Assembly: GCF_040096355.1 (NCBI RefSeq)
Contig: NZ_JBBMEX010000009.1
Span: 62,001-126,000 of the forward strand
Reading direction: 5' to 3'
Source: Maccoyibacter intestinihominis
GTDB lineage: Bacteria; Bacillota; Clostridia; Lachnospirales; Lachnospiraceae
Length of the DNA: 64,000 bases
Shown: piece by piece, positions 7,868-16,952 of the stretch
How the letters are laid out: each line of letters starts with the position of its first letter
Numbering within the stretch: the stretch's first letter is position 1
Notes under the pieces: generated by a model
What the model saw: the letters and a program-made list of their open reading frames with translations, nothing else
Databases searched by the model: none
Told to the model about the DNA's origin: nothing
Program-made: the position numbers and the translations under genes

Positions 7868-9676
7868 TTATGAACCGAGCAATCCAGATAACTGTGTCTG
7901 CTGTGAATTCAGCTTGGACAACGCTGTTTCCATTGAACTGAACTTTTTGTAATAATAATCCTCCATATCACTCAGCTTTGTCTCCCAGTTCTTAATCTGC
8001 TCTGTATAATCATCATACTCGCTCTTGAGCTGTTTGTCATTATACACTTTGTAAGCACTGCTTAAGGTGGTAGTCTTCATTCTGCTGTCTAATTCGGAAT
8101 ATACTCCCTTTGCAAGCTCATTGAAGAAGGTTGCAACGGTATCCGGATCAGAAGCGATTGCTGCTTTCAAACGATCCGTATTGGATTTTGCGGATTCATC
8201 TTTGGAATTACCATCAATGTGGTATGCGTTTTTTTCATTATCTGCGGATACGAAATATCCCAGTGTATTGATTCCGAAAGATGACAGACTGTAACTCTTT
8301 CCATTTATGGTATAAGATTTTGCCATTGCCACTTTCATGGAACTTGCAATACTATTTAAGGTAGAATCTCTTCTGAGCAGGGAATCCTTTATCTTCTGTT
8401 CCCATTTTTCTACTTCCTTATCACTCATGGCCTCTTTTTCGTCATCTGTTAATGGCTCATAGCCTTTTGATGAATCAGCATTGTATGCAGAATCCATGGC
8501 GTTGATCACTTCATTATATTGTGAGATAAAATCTACAATTTTGTCATAGACAGCATCTACATCTGTCTCTGTTACCAGACTTAACGTTGAATCGCTGACT
8601 TCTTTCGCTGTAATGGTTAGTCCGTTGATGGTAAATGTATTGCTGCTTCCTTCAAAAATTGCTCCGTTTAATTCAATCTCTGCATTGGATGCATCCTGCT
8701 TTACTGCGTACTCTTTTTTCAGACTTTCATATTTATCTGTGCCTTTTAAATCTTCAATATACTGATCTGTTACAGCTTCACGGAAGTTGTTCAAACGTGC
8801 TTCCACATATGCTTTATTGGTATAATCTCTTCCCGTTGTAATACCGTTATCTGTATCATATGCCTTTACGATAGCTGCATCTAAATATTCCTTCTGTGCA
8901 GTCTCGTCGAGTGCATCAAATTCATCCTCGGTAATTCCTGCTATCTGTACGGCAGAAGCTTTGATCGTTGCATTTTCACGCAATGCCTGAATATCATCAT
9001 CTGCTGCTTTTTTTGCGGTCTTCTCTACCATGTAGTCAGCACTCAGCATTCCAAGTTTACGAAGTGCTACTTCCTGGTCTTCTCCCTTGACATTGAATTT
9101 GAAATCAAACTCCTCACCGCTTTCCTGGGAGTTGATAAAGAATCTCTGCTGCGTCTCATCAAAGGATGCTGTTACACCCTGATCACTCAGTGCTTTTGTA
9201 AGATCCTTGATGGTCATATCACCATTTACACTAATGGTAGATTTTTTATCACCCACCTGAAATTCTAACTCGGTATCGGCGATTCCAAGCTCTGATAACT
9301 TAGAAGATGATTTCAGTTTATCGTTGCTCTTTATTTTAGAACCTGTTAAATATGCTGCTTTTGCAAGTTTGTTAATTTTCAGACTCTGTGTTCCGTTTAC
9401 TACGGATGCTCCGGCTGTTACTGTTGCCTTGGAAGAATCTGACAATGTTGTCTTTTTCATGCCGTTAAAACTTGTCATGAATTTGAACTCTGTCAATGAT
9501 TTACTGTAAAAACCGTAAATTTTTGTATTCATTTCCTTCCATGCATCCTGTGTCCACGAAAGCTTTGTCTGCTTCTTTTCAATATTTTCTTTCTTGGTGG
9601 AATATGCTGATACCAGTTCCTGTACGATAGAGTCTGTGTCCAGTCCTGATATTAAACCACTGATCCGAATTGCCAT
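7868..9676 (-). CDS. fliD: Flagellar filament cap FliD
   Basis: 602 residues. The N-terminus IRISGLISGLDTDSIVQELVSAYSTKKENIEKKQTKLSW is typical of FliD. The C-terminal half has LTDDEKEAMSDKEVEKWEQKI and the final coiled coil (YTEQIKNWETKLSDMEDYYYKKF...LNSQQTQLSGLLG). FliD forms the cap at the filament tip that folds exported flagellin. It starts 12 bases after flaG and precedes fliS, the usual flaG-fliD-fliS order. Confidence 0.95.
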   Translation of the reverse strand: MAIRISGLISGLDTDSIVQELVSAYSTKKENIEKKQTKLSWTQDAWKEMNTKIYGFYSKSLTEFKFMTSFNGMKKTTLSDSSKATVTAGASVVNGTQSLKINKLAKAAYLTGSKIKSNDKLKSSSKLSELGIADTELEFQVGDKKSTISVNGDMTIKDLTKALSDQGVTASFDETQQRFFINSQESGEEFDFKFNVKGEDQEVALRKLGMLSADYMVEKTAKKAADDDIQALRENATIKASAVQIAGITEDEFDALDETAQKEYLDAAIVKAYDTDNGITTGRDYTNKAYVEARLNNFREAVTDQYIEDLKGTDKYESLKKEYAVKQDASNAEIELNGAIFEGSSNTFTINGLTITAKEVSDSTLSLVTETDVDAVYDKIVDFISQYNEVINAMDSAYNADSSKGYEPLTDDEKEAMSDKEVEKWEQKIKDSLLRRDSTLNSIASSMKVAMAKSYTINGKSYSLSSFGINTLGYFVSADNEKNAYHIDGNSKDESAKSNTDRLKAAIASDPDTVATFFNELAKGVYSELDSRMKTTTLSSAYKVYNDKQLKSEYDDYTEQIKNWETKLSDMEDYYYKKFSSMETALSKLNSQQTQLSGLLGS

Positions 9677-9688
9677 ATCGTCTTCCCC

Positions 9689-10111
9689 CTATCTTTTTTC
9701 GTCGACCAAAATTCCTGCTAATTCCCATGCCTTTGCAATCATATCCAAGGTTTCCTCCGGCGGGAACTCGCGGATCACTTCTTTGGTCTTCTTGTCTACG
9801 ATTTTGATTGTAATACGATTTGTCTTCTCATGAATTCCGAATACTGCTTCTGAGTCAGACATTTTCTGATTAATCTGTTCTACTGCTTTTTTCAGATTCT
9901 CTGATTCTGCTTTTCCCTGAGACTCCTGACCACTTCCCTGCTGTTCATTTGTCTCTTTGGCATTCACTTTTACTGCATCCGCTGCCATTGCTGCCGCTCC
10001 TGTCTGGATGTCAATAATCTGTGTTTTAGGCTGCGATACTTCTTTCGCTATTTCCGGTGTAGAGGATGCCTGATAGACTGCTCCTACACTCTTTAATGCT
10101 TCGATTGCCAT
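9689..10111 (-). CDS. flaG: FlaG-family flagellar protein
   Basis: 140 residues. The C-terminal FlaG domain has LKKAVEQINQKM, VFGIHEKTNRITIKIVDKKTKEVIREFPPEETLDM and the ending AWELAGILVDEKR. The N-terminal 60 residues are low in complexity. The start at 10111 is chosen over 10126 because GGAGGTG lies seven bases upstream of it. FlaG influences filament length in other bacteria, though its mechanism is not settled. It is the first gene after a sigma-D-like promoter. Confidence 0.9.
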   Translation of the reverse strand: MAIEALKSVGAVYQASSTPEIAKEVSQPKTQIIDIQTGAAAMAADAVKVNAKETNEQQGSGQESQGKAESENLKKAVEQINQKMSDSEAVFGIHEKTNRITIKIVDKKTKEVIREFPPEETLDMIAKAWELAGILVDEKR

Positions 10112-10157
10112 GTATGTCACCTCCATGTGAACCTATACTCATTGTTATCTAATGTTT

Positions 10158-10184
10158 ATATCGGAACTTCTTTTAAATAAATTA
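10158..10184 (-). promoter_or_regulatory. Sigma-D-like promoter before flaG-fliD-fliS
   Basis: On the minus strand TAAT (10181-10184), 15 bases, then TCCGATAT (10158-10165). This deviates modestly from TAAA-N15-GCCGATAA but has the exact spacing. It lies directly after csrA and about 47 bases before the flaG start, in the only sizeable gap of this stretch. Confidence 0.6.
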
Positions 10185-10189
10185 GGGCT

Positions 10190-10405
10190 TTAGAATAAAT
10201 TTTTCAGTGCTTCTGCGTTATTTGTCTCTAATGCCGCCTTGTTCTCTTCCTGTATCTGCAAGTATACTTCTTTTCGATAGATGGATACATCTCTTGGAGC
10301 AGAGATTCCTAATTTTATCTGATCGCCACGGATTTCCAATATCGTTACTTCAATATTATTATTGATTACTAAAGATTCACCTTTTTTTCTTGTAAGTGCC
10401 AGCAT
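10190..10405 (-). CDS. csrA: Translational regulator CsrA
   Basis: 71 residues, MLALTRKKGESLVINNNIEV, with the conserved RNA-binding elements: the first beta strand LALTRKKGE and the later GISAPRDVSIYRKEVY. CsrA binds GGA motifs in mRNA leaders. Here the flagellin leader shows a hairpin-loop GGA and a GGA-rich Shine-Dalgarno sequence. The gene starts two bases downstream of fliW, the usual fliW-csrA pair in flagellated Firmicutes. Confidence 0.96.
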   Translation of the reverse strand: MLALTRKKGESLVINNNIEVTILEIRGDQIKLGISAPRDVSIYRKEVYLQIQEENKAALETNNAEALKNLF

Positions 10406-10407
10406 CT

Positions 10408-10860
10408 CTACTCACCTGCCTTTTCCATTCCTGATTTGATCATTTCATAAATCGGATATTTCACCTCAGCGCCCTCTACGATGATCTGTGCTGCTTTGCG
10501 TTCTGCAACGTTGATCACGATCGGCGCTTTTAAATTCACGGTGATCTTTTTAATATCCTCCGGCACGGTAACTGTCACTAACACAAAGGTGTTCTCCGGT
10601 GTCATTTCTCCCAGTGGTTTGAGCAGTTCATCTTCTACCATCGGGTTATAATCTTCTTTGATCGCAAGCGGATTCATGACCGGCAGTGCAACCACCGGTT
10701 CATCCAGTGACTGCATCCAGGAAATTCCTCCCTTTTTTTCTTCATTAAATATTAATGTAAATCTCTTTAAGTCCGGGAAACCGATGATCCCATTTTCAAA
10801 TGTGATGATCTTTTCATCATCTATATCAATTTCTCCGAATACTCTGGTTTTTAACTTCAT
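10408..10860 (-). CDS. fliW: Flagellar assembly factor FliW
   Basis: 150 residues with FliW features: GEIDIDDEKIITFENGIIGFPDLKRFTLI near the N-terminus and NLKAPIVINVAERKAAQIIV near the C-terminus. FliW binds CsrA and relieves repression of flagellin translation, and free flagellin sequesters FliW. With csrA next to it and CsrA-type sites ahead of flagellin, the whole homeostatic loop is encoded here. It lies 13 bases after flgL. Confidence 0.96.
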   Translation of the reverse strand: MKLKTRVFGEIDIDDEKIITFENGIIGFPDLKRFTLIFNEEKKGGISWMQSLDEPVVALPVMNPLAIKEDYNPMVEDELLKPLGEMTPENTFVLVTVTVPEDIKKITVNLKAPIVINVAERKAAQIIVEGAEVKYPIYEMIKSGMEKAGE

Positions 10861-10873
10861 CTGTTACCTCCGT

Positions 10874-12418
10874 TTAAATGTAATCCAGCAAAGTCTGCTT
10901 GATCGCTTTTGATGCTGCCTGCATGGATGCCTGGTATGCATTGTAAGCTGCCGTATAGTCTATGATAATATCGGAAAGCTCTTTGTCTTCGTTTGTGGAT
11001 TTCAGTTTTTTAAATGTCATCTGCTGTTCGGACATTCTGGATTTTGTCAATGCCAGACGGCTTCCTTTGCTTCCGACATCTGTTTTTGCGAGTACAACAT
11101 CGGAAAGATAACTCTGAAAACTTGAAATTCCTTCTGAATAAAGATTTTTCATATTATCATCTGCATAAGATGCTTCTTTTTCTGCTGCATCTAACCACTG
11201 TTGAAGCAATGCCTGATCTTCTTCACCGGCATATTTTTCTTCTTTCATCAGATTTTCGATATCTGACACTTTTTTGTGTGCCGTGATCGCCATCTGCACC
11301 GCATCGGTCAGTTCATCAATGTCTCTTCCGATACTGGAATCAAAAACATCGGATGCCTGTGTATTGACTGCTAAAGTCTGGCCAAATGCGATCGTATAGT
11401 TGATCTCCTGATCTTCTTTTGTATAGGTAATGTGATTTGCCGGATTGGCATTTGTCGTATCGATACAGTCAAAATAGTGTTCCGGACGAACCTCACCTTT
11501 CTTAAATCCGGTCTTGTCATAACTGACTACCATATCCGGTTTCTCGGAGTTCATGTAAGCTGCTACATTTTTTCCTAAGATCAGTTCTCCGGTTTCTTTT
11601 ACAAAAATCACTTCGTTATCGCCAACATTCAGATTCTGTGCATTCTGCCAGTCCGTATAATTATGGACATTATAGGATACCGTTGCTGTCTGGGTGTTTC
11701 CATCCGCATCCAGATAGGTAATCTCCATTCCCTCTATATCCTGCAGATTGCCATTTGCATCTTTGTACTGCAACTGTGTAATATTATCGATGTTGTCATA
11801 TGCCAGACGAACTCTGCTGTAAGTATGGTCTTCTACATTTCCTGCCGGAAGATTGCCTGCTGTCAGGTCATCTGTGGTCGGAACGGAAGACAATCCGGAA
11901 TAATATGTCTTCTGGGTAATATCTTCAAATTCCAGCTTCTGGGTAATATTATAACTGGTGTCTGATGTATCCTCGCCAAATGTAAGGGATTTATTTGTCT
12001 TATATCCGGTAAAAACGGTTCTTCCCGCATAATCGGCATTTCCCTCGGCATATACCTGCTCACGAAGTTTCTGCAGATTGGTTAAAATCGTATTTCTGTC
12101 CGATTCTTTCAAATGATCTGTCGCACCATTGACACACTGTCTGTATACATCGGTCAGGATGCTTTCCATATTTTTTAATGCTGTCTCTGTTACCTCAAGC
12201 CATGATTCTGCATCCGGTATATTTTTCTCATAATACTGGTTTATCTCGCTCAAACTGCTGCGGAGACGCAATGCACGGATCGCAATAACCGGGTCATCCG
12301 ATGGACGGTCAATCTTTTTCTGTGTTGACATCTGTGTATTCAAGGTATCCACATAACCTTTATTCGTACTCATGTTATTGGATGTATTATTTCTTATCAT
12401 ACTGTTTGTAATACGCAT
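10874..12418 (-). CDS. flgL: Hook-filament junction protein FlgL (HAP3)
   Basis: 514 residues. The N-terminus MRITNSMIRNNTSNNM and the motif KKIDRPSDDPVIAIRALRLRS are characteristic of FlgL. The C-terminus SDIIIDYTAAYNAYQASMQAASKAIKQTLLDYI is flagellin-like. It is longer than the roughly 300 residues of short FlgL proteins because of a large central insertion (about 190-360). The protein joins FlgK to the filament. Confidence 0.93.
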   Translation of the reverse strand: MRITNSMIRNNTSNNMSTNKGYVDTLNTQMSTQKKIDRPSDDPVIAIRALRLRSSLSEINQYYEKNIPDAESWLEVTETALKNMESILTDVYRQCVNGATDHLKESDRNTILTNLQKLREQVYAEGNADYAGRTVFTGYKTNKSLTFGEDTSDTSYNITQKLEFEDITQKTYYSGLSSVPTTDDLTAGNLPAGNVEDHTYSRVRLAYDNIDNITQLQYKDANGNLQDIEGMEITYLDADGNTQTATVSYNVHNYTDWQNAQNLNVGDNEVIFVKETGELILGKNVAAYMNSEKPDMVVSYDKTGFKKGEVRPEHYFDCIDTTNANPANHITYTKEDQEINYTIAFGQTLAVNTQASDVFDSSIGRDIDELTDAVQMAITAHKKVSDIENLMKEEKYAGEEDQALLQQWLDAAEKEASYADDNMKNLYSEGISSFQSYLSDVVLAKTDVGSKGSRLALTKSRMSEQQMTFKKLKSTNEDKELSDIIIDYTAAYNAYQASMQAASKAIKQTLLDYI

Positions 12419-12431
12419 TCTGTCTGCCCCC

Positions 12432-14246
12432 TTATACTGCTGTATTTAATATTAACTGATCGTACATTTCTGCCATGGTAGAGATCATTTTTGATGCTAA
12501 ATTGTATGCATTCTGGAATTTTACCAGATCAAGCGCTTCATCATCTTCATCTACACCTGAAATGGATAATCTCTGGTTCGTGATCGTGTGTGAGATATTT
12601 TTGTGGTTCTCATAAAACAGTTTTGCTTCATTGGTATCTACACTGATATCTGATAACATACACTGCAAAAATCCGTTTGCACCACTTCCACGATATAATT
12701 TTTCCTGTTCCTTTAATGGCTTTAACAGTTCTAATATTTCTGCCTTATCCGGTCCATTGACAATATCTGCTGTGGTACTGAAGATGTTTGGATCTTTCAC
12801 ACTTGCTTTTGCCACTTCAAAACTTCCCGCCGTCAGCTTATAATAACTGGACATTGCAGATGTGATCTGTGTATAGGTATCGGATTTATTTAAATCTTCC
12901 TGCTCTCCTGTAACCAGATCTCTTGCCACAAAGAATGCTTTCATAGGATCTCCGTTTAAGTCCTCTCCCTGCATCTCTATATCGTTAAACTTCATACAGA
13001 ATGCTCTTAAAAACTCATTCATCTGTGCCTGATAATACGGAACTCCCATTGCATCAATGCTGGTTCCGATCTGTGCCTGATGTCCTGCAAGCAGATCCGC
13101 TCCGTCTCCCGCCGGCTCCTTCAATGCAAAGGTATAGGTTGCATTGCCTGCCGCATCATAGTCTACGGTAAAGCTGCTGTATTCAAATTTCTTATTATCG
13201 ATCGTGATGACTCCTTCTTCTGCCATGGTCATTTTTTCCATGCTGTTCTGTGTCGTGTTCGTAATCACCAGCTTCGTTCCATAGAGGTAGTCCACGGTTC
13301 CCTTAAAGTTCTCCTCGTTATTTCCGTCACGCGTATCTAACAGTGCTTTCAAGGTTCCTGACATGTACTTTGATGTTGCGTTAAAGGTATTGCCGGTATC
13401 TGACCAGACAATATCATAAAGCCCATCCACATCTGACTGATTTACTTTTGTATCTCTTGTCTTACATTCCAGTGTACGGTATTCTCTGGTGTCTACTAAA
13501 AGCTGTCCGTTGATCTTTACTCTGAATTCGGTACAACCTGTATAATACTCGTCATTGGTGTTCATTACTTCTGTTTCCTGTGTTTCCGTAGGAACGATAT
13601 TGGACAACTCATCGATCAACAGTGCACGTTCATCGCGCAGCTCATTTGCATGACCACCCTGCATCTCGATCACATTGATCTGATTGTTCAGGAGTGCGAT
13701 TTTTTGTGCAATTGCATTGATATTATCTACCGTACTCTTCACCTCTAAGTTTGCATCGGTCTGAATCTGATTCAATCCGATGGATACACTGTTGAAGTAG
13801 GTTGCAAAATCCTGGCAACTGCTGATAAAGGTTTTTCTTCTGTCTAAATCTCCCGGTGCACCTGCAAGAGACTCTAAATTATTAAACATACTGTTTAAAA
13901 TCGTTGTAAAACCTTTCGAGCTGTCATCATCTTTAAAATATTCCTCTATCTGGTTCATGTAATATAACTTTTTCTCATACAGACCAAGGCTGGAATTATT
14001 TTCCCAATATTTCACATCGTAATAAGCATCTCTGATCTGTGTTATGGAAGTTGTGGTAACACCACTTCCTGTTGTTCCATATCGTGCATATACACGGAGA
14101 GATTCTGCCTGTTTACGATTTGCTACCTGACGGGTATATCCTTCCGTCTGCACATTTGCGATATTATTTGCGGTTGTATTCACTGCAGTCTGAAAGGAAT
14201 TTAATCCCGAACCCGCAATGGTCAATCCATAAAATGTAGATGGCAT
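12432..14246 (-). CDS. flgK: Hook-associated protein FlgK (copy 1)
   Basis: 604 residues. The N-terminus MPSTFYGLTIAGSGLNSFQTAVNTTANNIANVQTEGYTRQ is the rod/hook family signature. A mid-region has GGHANELRDERALLIDELS, and the C-terminus LVKFQNAYNLASKMISTMAEMYDQLI is typical of FlgK. FlgK is the first hook-filament junction protein. It directly follows another FlgK-type gene, with a 13-base gap, so there are two divergent copies in tandem. Confidence 0.93.
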   Translation of the reverse strand: MPSTFYGLTIAGSGLNSFQTAVNTTANNIANVQTEGYTRQVANRKQAESLRVYARYGTTGSGVTTTSITQIRDAYYDVKYWENNSSLGLYEKKLYYMNQIEEYFKDDDSSKGFTTILNSMFNNLESLAGAPGDLDRRKTFISSCQDFATYFNSVSIGLNQIQTDANLEVKSTVDNINAIAQKIALLNNQINVIEMQGGHANELRDERALLIDELSNIVPTETQETEVMNTNDEYYTGCTEFRVKINGQLLVDTREYRTLECKTRDTKVNQSDVDGLYDIVWSDTGNTFNATSKYMSGTLKALLDTRDGNNEENFKGTVDYLYGTKLVITNTTQNSMEKMTMAEEGVITIDNKKFEYSSFTVDYDAAGNATYTFALKEPAGDGADLLAGHQAQIGTSIDAMGVPYYQAQMNEFLRAFCMKFNDIEMQGEDLNGDPMKAFFVARDLVTGEQEDLNKSDTYTQITSAMSSYYKLTAGSFEVAKASVKDPNIFSTTADIVNGPDKAEILELLKPLKEQEKLYRGSGANGFLQCMLSDISVDTNEAKLFYENHKNISHTITNQRLSISGVDEDDEALDLVKFQNAYNLASKMISTMAEMYDQLILNTAV

Positions 14247-14259
14247 TTCTTATCCCTCC

Positions 14260-15981
14260 TTAACCATTTCCTAATCTGGTAACGATATGTTCTATCATGT
14301 CACTGATCACTGTCATAAAACGACTGGATGCATTGTATGCATTCTGGAATTTTATCATGTTCTGAAGCTCCTCATCAGAAGACACTCCGATGACCTGCTG
14401 ACGGTTATTTTCTATTGTCAGAACACTTCCTGCAAGGTCTTCTGCTTTTTTCTGGTAAACATTTCCTACCGTTGCAAGACCTCCTATCATTTTCTGATAG
14501 TATTCTTCTATGTTACATTCATCCGGATCTGTCGGATCAAGTCCGACTAAGTCCTTATTCCAAAGTGCCTCTAACCTTTCTCCAAGCTGCTGGTCTACTT
14601 CTCCGTTCTGTTTCAAATGAGGGAATAACGTTTCGATTTTTTTCAGCTCTTCATTTACTCCGCAGCTCGTTAAACTATACATATAGGAAGTATCACTGGT
14701 ATCTTCCTCATTATATACATAATAGGTTTTACCATCACTTCCGGTCACTTCTGTATAGCGCTCGATCCCTGCTCTGACAAACAGTTCACGCGGTGGAAGT
14801 TCTCCATCACTTCCCCTTGCACAGTTCTCTGTATCAAGTACTTTTGCATCACTGAGGTTTACGGTATTGCCGTTGGCATCCTGATAGGTAACGCCGACCG
14901 GACCTGTCACATTCGGGCAAAGCTGATCGTTGATCGCCGTGATCATGTTGTGAACCATCTGGTCTAACTTTGCCTGCATATCAATAATAACGGAAAGGTT
15001 CGTTGTATCCAGATACTCCTGCTCGCCTTTTCCTTCAATATCTGAATAATCTGCCCAATGGTCACCTCTTGACATGATCAGTGCCTTTAATTCTCCAACA
15101 TCACTGTTTAATGCTGTACTGATATCCACATTGAAGTCAAACACGTTCACATAGATATCCCTGTCGGTATCTGAAAGTTGTGGCCAATATGGTGTGATAA
15201 AGCCTGTCAGTTTATCTGTCTTTTTACCGATTTCATATGTGTGAAGTTCATCGACAAAGTATTCATCCTCTAACTTTACCGTTACAACGCCCTTGTAATC
15301 TTCTTTATATGAAATCTTCGCAAGCGCTCCTAACTGATCAAGCGCTAAATCTCTTTCATCACGCAGATCCATTGCCGTTTCTATACCGCCGGCTTCTATC
15401 TTACTGATCTGTTGGTTCAATTCATGTATCTTGTGACCAAGTTTATTTATTTTGTCTATATCCTGGGATACCTTTGTATTGATATTGGACTGATAGGATT
15501 TCAAACCTTCATATACACTTTGGGAGCGCGACAGGAATAAACCTGCTTTCTGAACAACCAGATTCTGTCTTACGGAATCTGACGGATCTTTTGCAAGTTC
15601 CTGAAATGCTTTTTTGAAATCTTCCAATGCCGACTGGAAGGTCTTTCCTTCCATTTCCTGAAAATAGGTCTGTATCTCGTCTACTGCGGTAAAACAGGAT
15701 TCATAAAATGCCTGTCTTCCGGACTCTGCACGATATGCCTTATCTAAAAAATAATCTCTGGCATGAACCACGTCGCCAATGTCAAGGCCAAGACCTGCCT
15801 GCTGCTTACTGACTGCAGCCGTACCAAATGTATTATATTCTTTGTCTGAAAATAAAACTTGCTGACGTACATACCCTTCCGTATCTACGTTAGCAAGATT
15901 ATTCGCAGTTGTATTCAACGCATTCTGGCTGTTACGCAGTCCAGATGATGCTATGTATAGCGTACCCATTCCGTTTGCCAT
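14260..15981 (-). CDS. Hook-associated protein FlgK-like (copy 2)
   Basis: 573 residues. The N-terminus has GTLYIASSGLRNSQNALNTTANNLANVDTEGYVRQ, the middle GIETAMDLRDERDLALDQLG, and the C-terminus MIKFQNAYNASSRFMTVISDMIEHIVTRLGNG. All are FlgK hallmarks. Outside the end regions it reads quite differently from the neighbouring FlgK, so it is an old duplicate rather than a recent copy. It lies 20 bases after flgN. Whether both copies enter the hook junction or one has another role cannot be told from sequence. Confidence 0.9.
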   Translation of the reverse strand: MANGMGTLYIASSGLRNSQNALNTTANNLANVDTEGYVRQQVLFSDKEYNTFGTAAVSKQQAGLGLDIGDVVHARDYFLDKAYRAESGRQAFYESCFTAVDEIQTYFQEMEGKTFQSALEDFKKAFQELAKDPSDSVRQNLVVQKAGLFLSRSQSVYEGLKSYQSNINTKVSQDIDKINKLGHKIHELNQQISKIEAGGIETAMDLRDERDLALDQLGALAKISYKEDYKGVVTVKLEDEYFVDELHTYEIGKKTDKLTGFITPYWPQLSDTDRDIYVNVFDFNVDISTALNSDVGELKALIMSRGDHWADYSDIEGKGEQEYLDTTNLSVIIDMQAKLDQMVHNMITAINDQLCPNVTGPVGVTYQDANGNTVNLSDAKVLDTENCARGSDGELPPRELFVRAGIERYTEVTGSDGKTYYVYNEEDTSDTSYMYSLTSCGVNEELKKIETLFPHLKQNGEVDQQLGERLEALWNKDLVGLDPTDPDECNIEEYYQKMIGGLATVGNVYQKKAEDLAGSVLTIENNRQQVIGVSSDEELQNMIKFQNAYNASSRFMTVISDMIEHIVTRLGNG

Positions 15982-16001
15982 TACATGTTCCTCCTGCCAT
16001 C

Positions 16002-16514
16002 TTACTGTTTCGCATCAAAACCGCCGCTTCCTAAAAGCTCTCCGGTATTGTATGCCTGTCTGTTATAGTTGGCAGTTTCAGGAGCCTGTCTCATGCTCTT
16101 TAACAATGCCATATCAAACTCCACCAGCTCCATTGCCTGGTTCACTAATGTCTGATTCTGTTCATTGATATTCTTCATTTCTGTCAGGGTATCTTTTAAC
16201 TGTAAGCGGATCTTGGCTAATTGTTCCTGCTCCTTTGGCTGATTCGCTAATATTTCTAACAGGGCATCTACCGTCAAGTCCTCCGGCTTGCGATTTAAAA
16301 CATTGGCAATATCTTCCATAATGGAAATTCGCTTATTCTCAATGTTCTTGATCTTTCCGGCAATCTCCTGTTCCTCTGCAGTAATTTCTTCCAAAGCTCT
16401 GATATCCGCTTTAATAATGACTTCCTTTTTTCTGGTGGATGCCTCTACCAATTCGCGGTAACCCGCTTCTTCATTTTCCAGAACTTCCAAAAGTTCGTTC
16501 ATCAAACTAGCCAA
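16002..16514 (-). CDS. flgN: FlgN-type flagellar export chaperone
   Basis: 170 residues, helical, starting MASLMNELLEVLENEEAGYRELVEASTRKKEVI, the usual FlgN build. It lies between flgM and the two flgK genes, the classic flgM-flgN-flgK order. FlgN escorts FlgK and FlgL to the export gate. The C-terminus (YNRQAYNTGELLGSGGFDAKQ) is flexible, as in other FlgN proteins. Confidence 0.9.
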   Translation of the reverse strand: MASLMNELLEVLENEEAGYRELVEASTRKKEVIIKADIRALEEITAEEQEIAGKIKNIENKRISIMEDIANVLNRKPEDLTVDALLEILANQPKEQEQLAKIRLQLKDTLTEMKNINEQNQTLVNQAMELVEFDMALLKSMRQAPETANYNRQAYNTGELLGSGGFDAKQ

Positions 16515-16527
16515 TTTCTGTCCTCAC

Positions 16528-16809
16528 TTACATCATTGCAGCTTTGTATTTCTCTAATAACTTATTTGCGAAGCTATCCGTTTCTACGCTGTAATTACCA
16601 GAACTCATACTTGCTTTTAGCTGTGCCACCTTATCTTCCCTAACATCTGAAGCCCCTGCTACTGCCTGTTTTGCGATCTGATAATCACGAGCTGTCTGGG
16701 AAATCTGTACTTCATCACGAACAGAAGCTGTATTATTTACCTTATTCGTTCTGACGCTTTTTCCGGTCTTATACAGTTGTGCTATCTGATTATATGCATC
16801 TATACGCAT
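16528..16809 (-). CDS. flgM: Anti-sigma-28 factor FlgM
   Basis: 93 residues with the FlgM C-terminal region VQISQTARDYQIAKQAV...REDKVAQLKASMSSGNYSVETDSFANKLLEKY. FlgM holds sigma-28 inactive until the hook is complete and FlgM is exported. It is the first gene of the operon and has its own sigma-D-like promoter, giving the usual feedback arrangement. Confidence 0.93.
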   Translation of the reverse strand: MRIDAYNQIAQLYKTGKSVRTNKVNNTASVRDEVQISQTARDYQIAKQAVAGASDVREDKVAQLKASMSSGNYSVETDSFANKLLEKYKAAMM

Positions 16810-16875
16810 AACGGCATCTCCTTTCTTCCTTGAAAATCAGGTGCAAAAACCTTTTTTACTGGTTTCTTATATAAG

Positions 16876-16902
16876 TTATCGGATGTATTTGGATTTTCTT
16901 AA
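16876..16902 (-). promoter_or_regulatory. Sigma-D-like promoter of the flgM operon
   Basis: On the minus strand TTAA (16899-16902), 15 bases, then TCCGATAA (16876-16883), one mismatch in each box from TAAA-N15-GCCGATAA. The spacer shares the block AAATCCAAA with the flagellin promoter. The flgM ATG lies about 66 bases downstream. Confidence 0.75.
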
Positions 16903-16952
16903 GGGGCTTTTTTAAAAAACTCTCCTTTTTTCTATTATTCTGTTTTTTGTCT

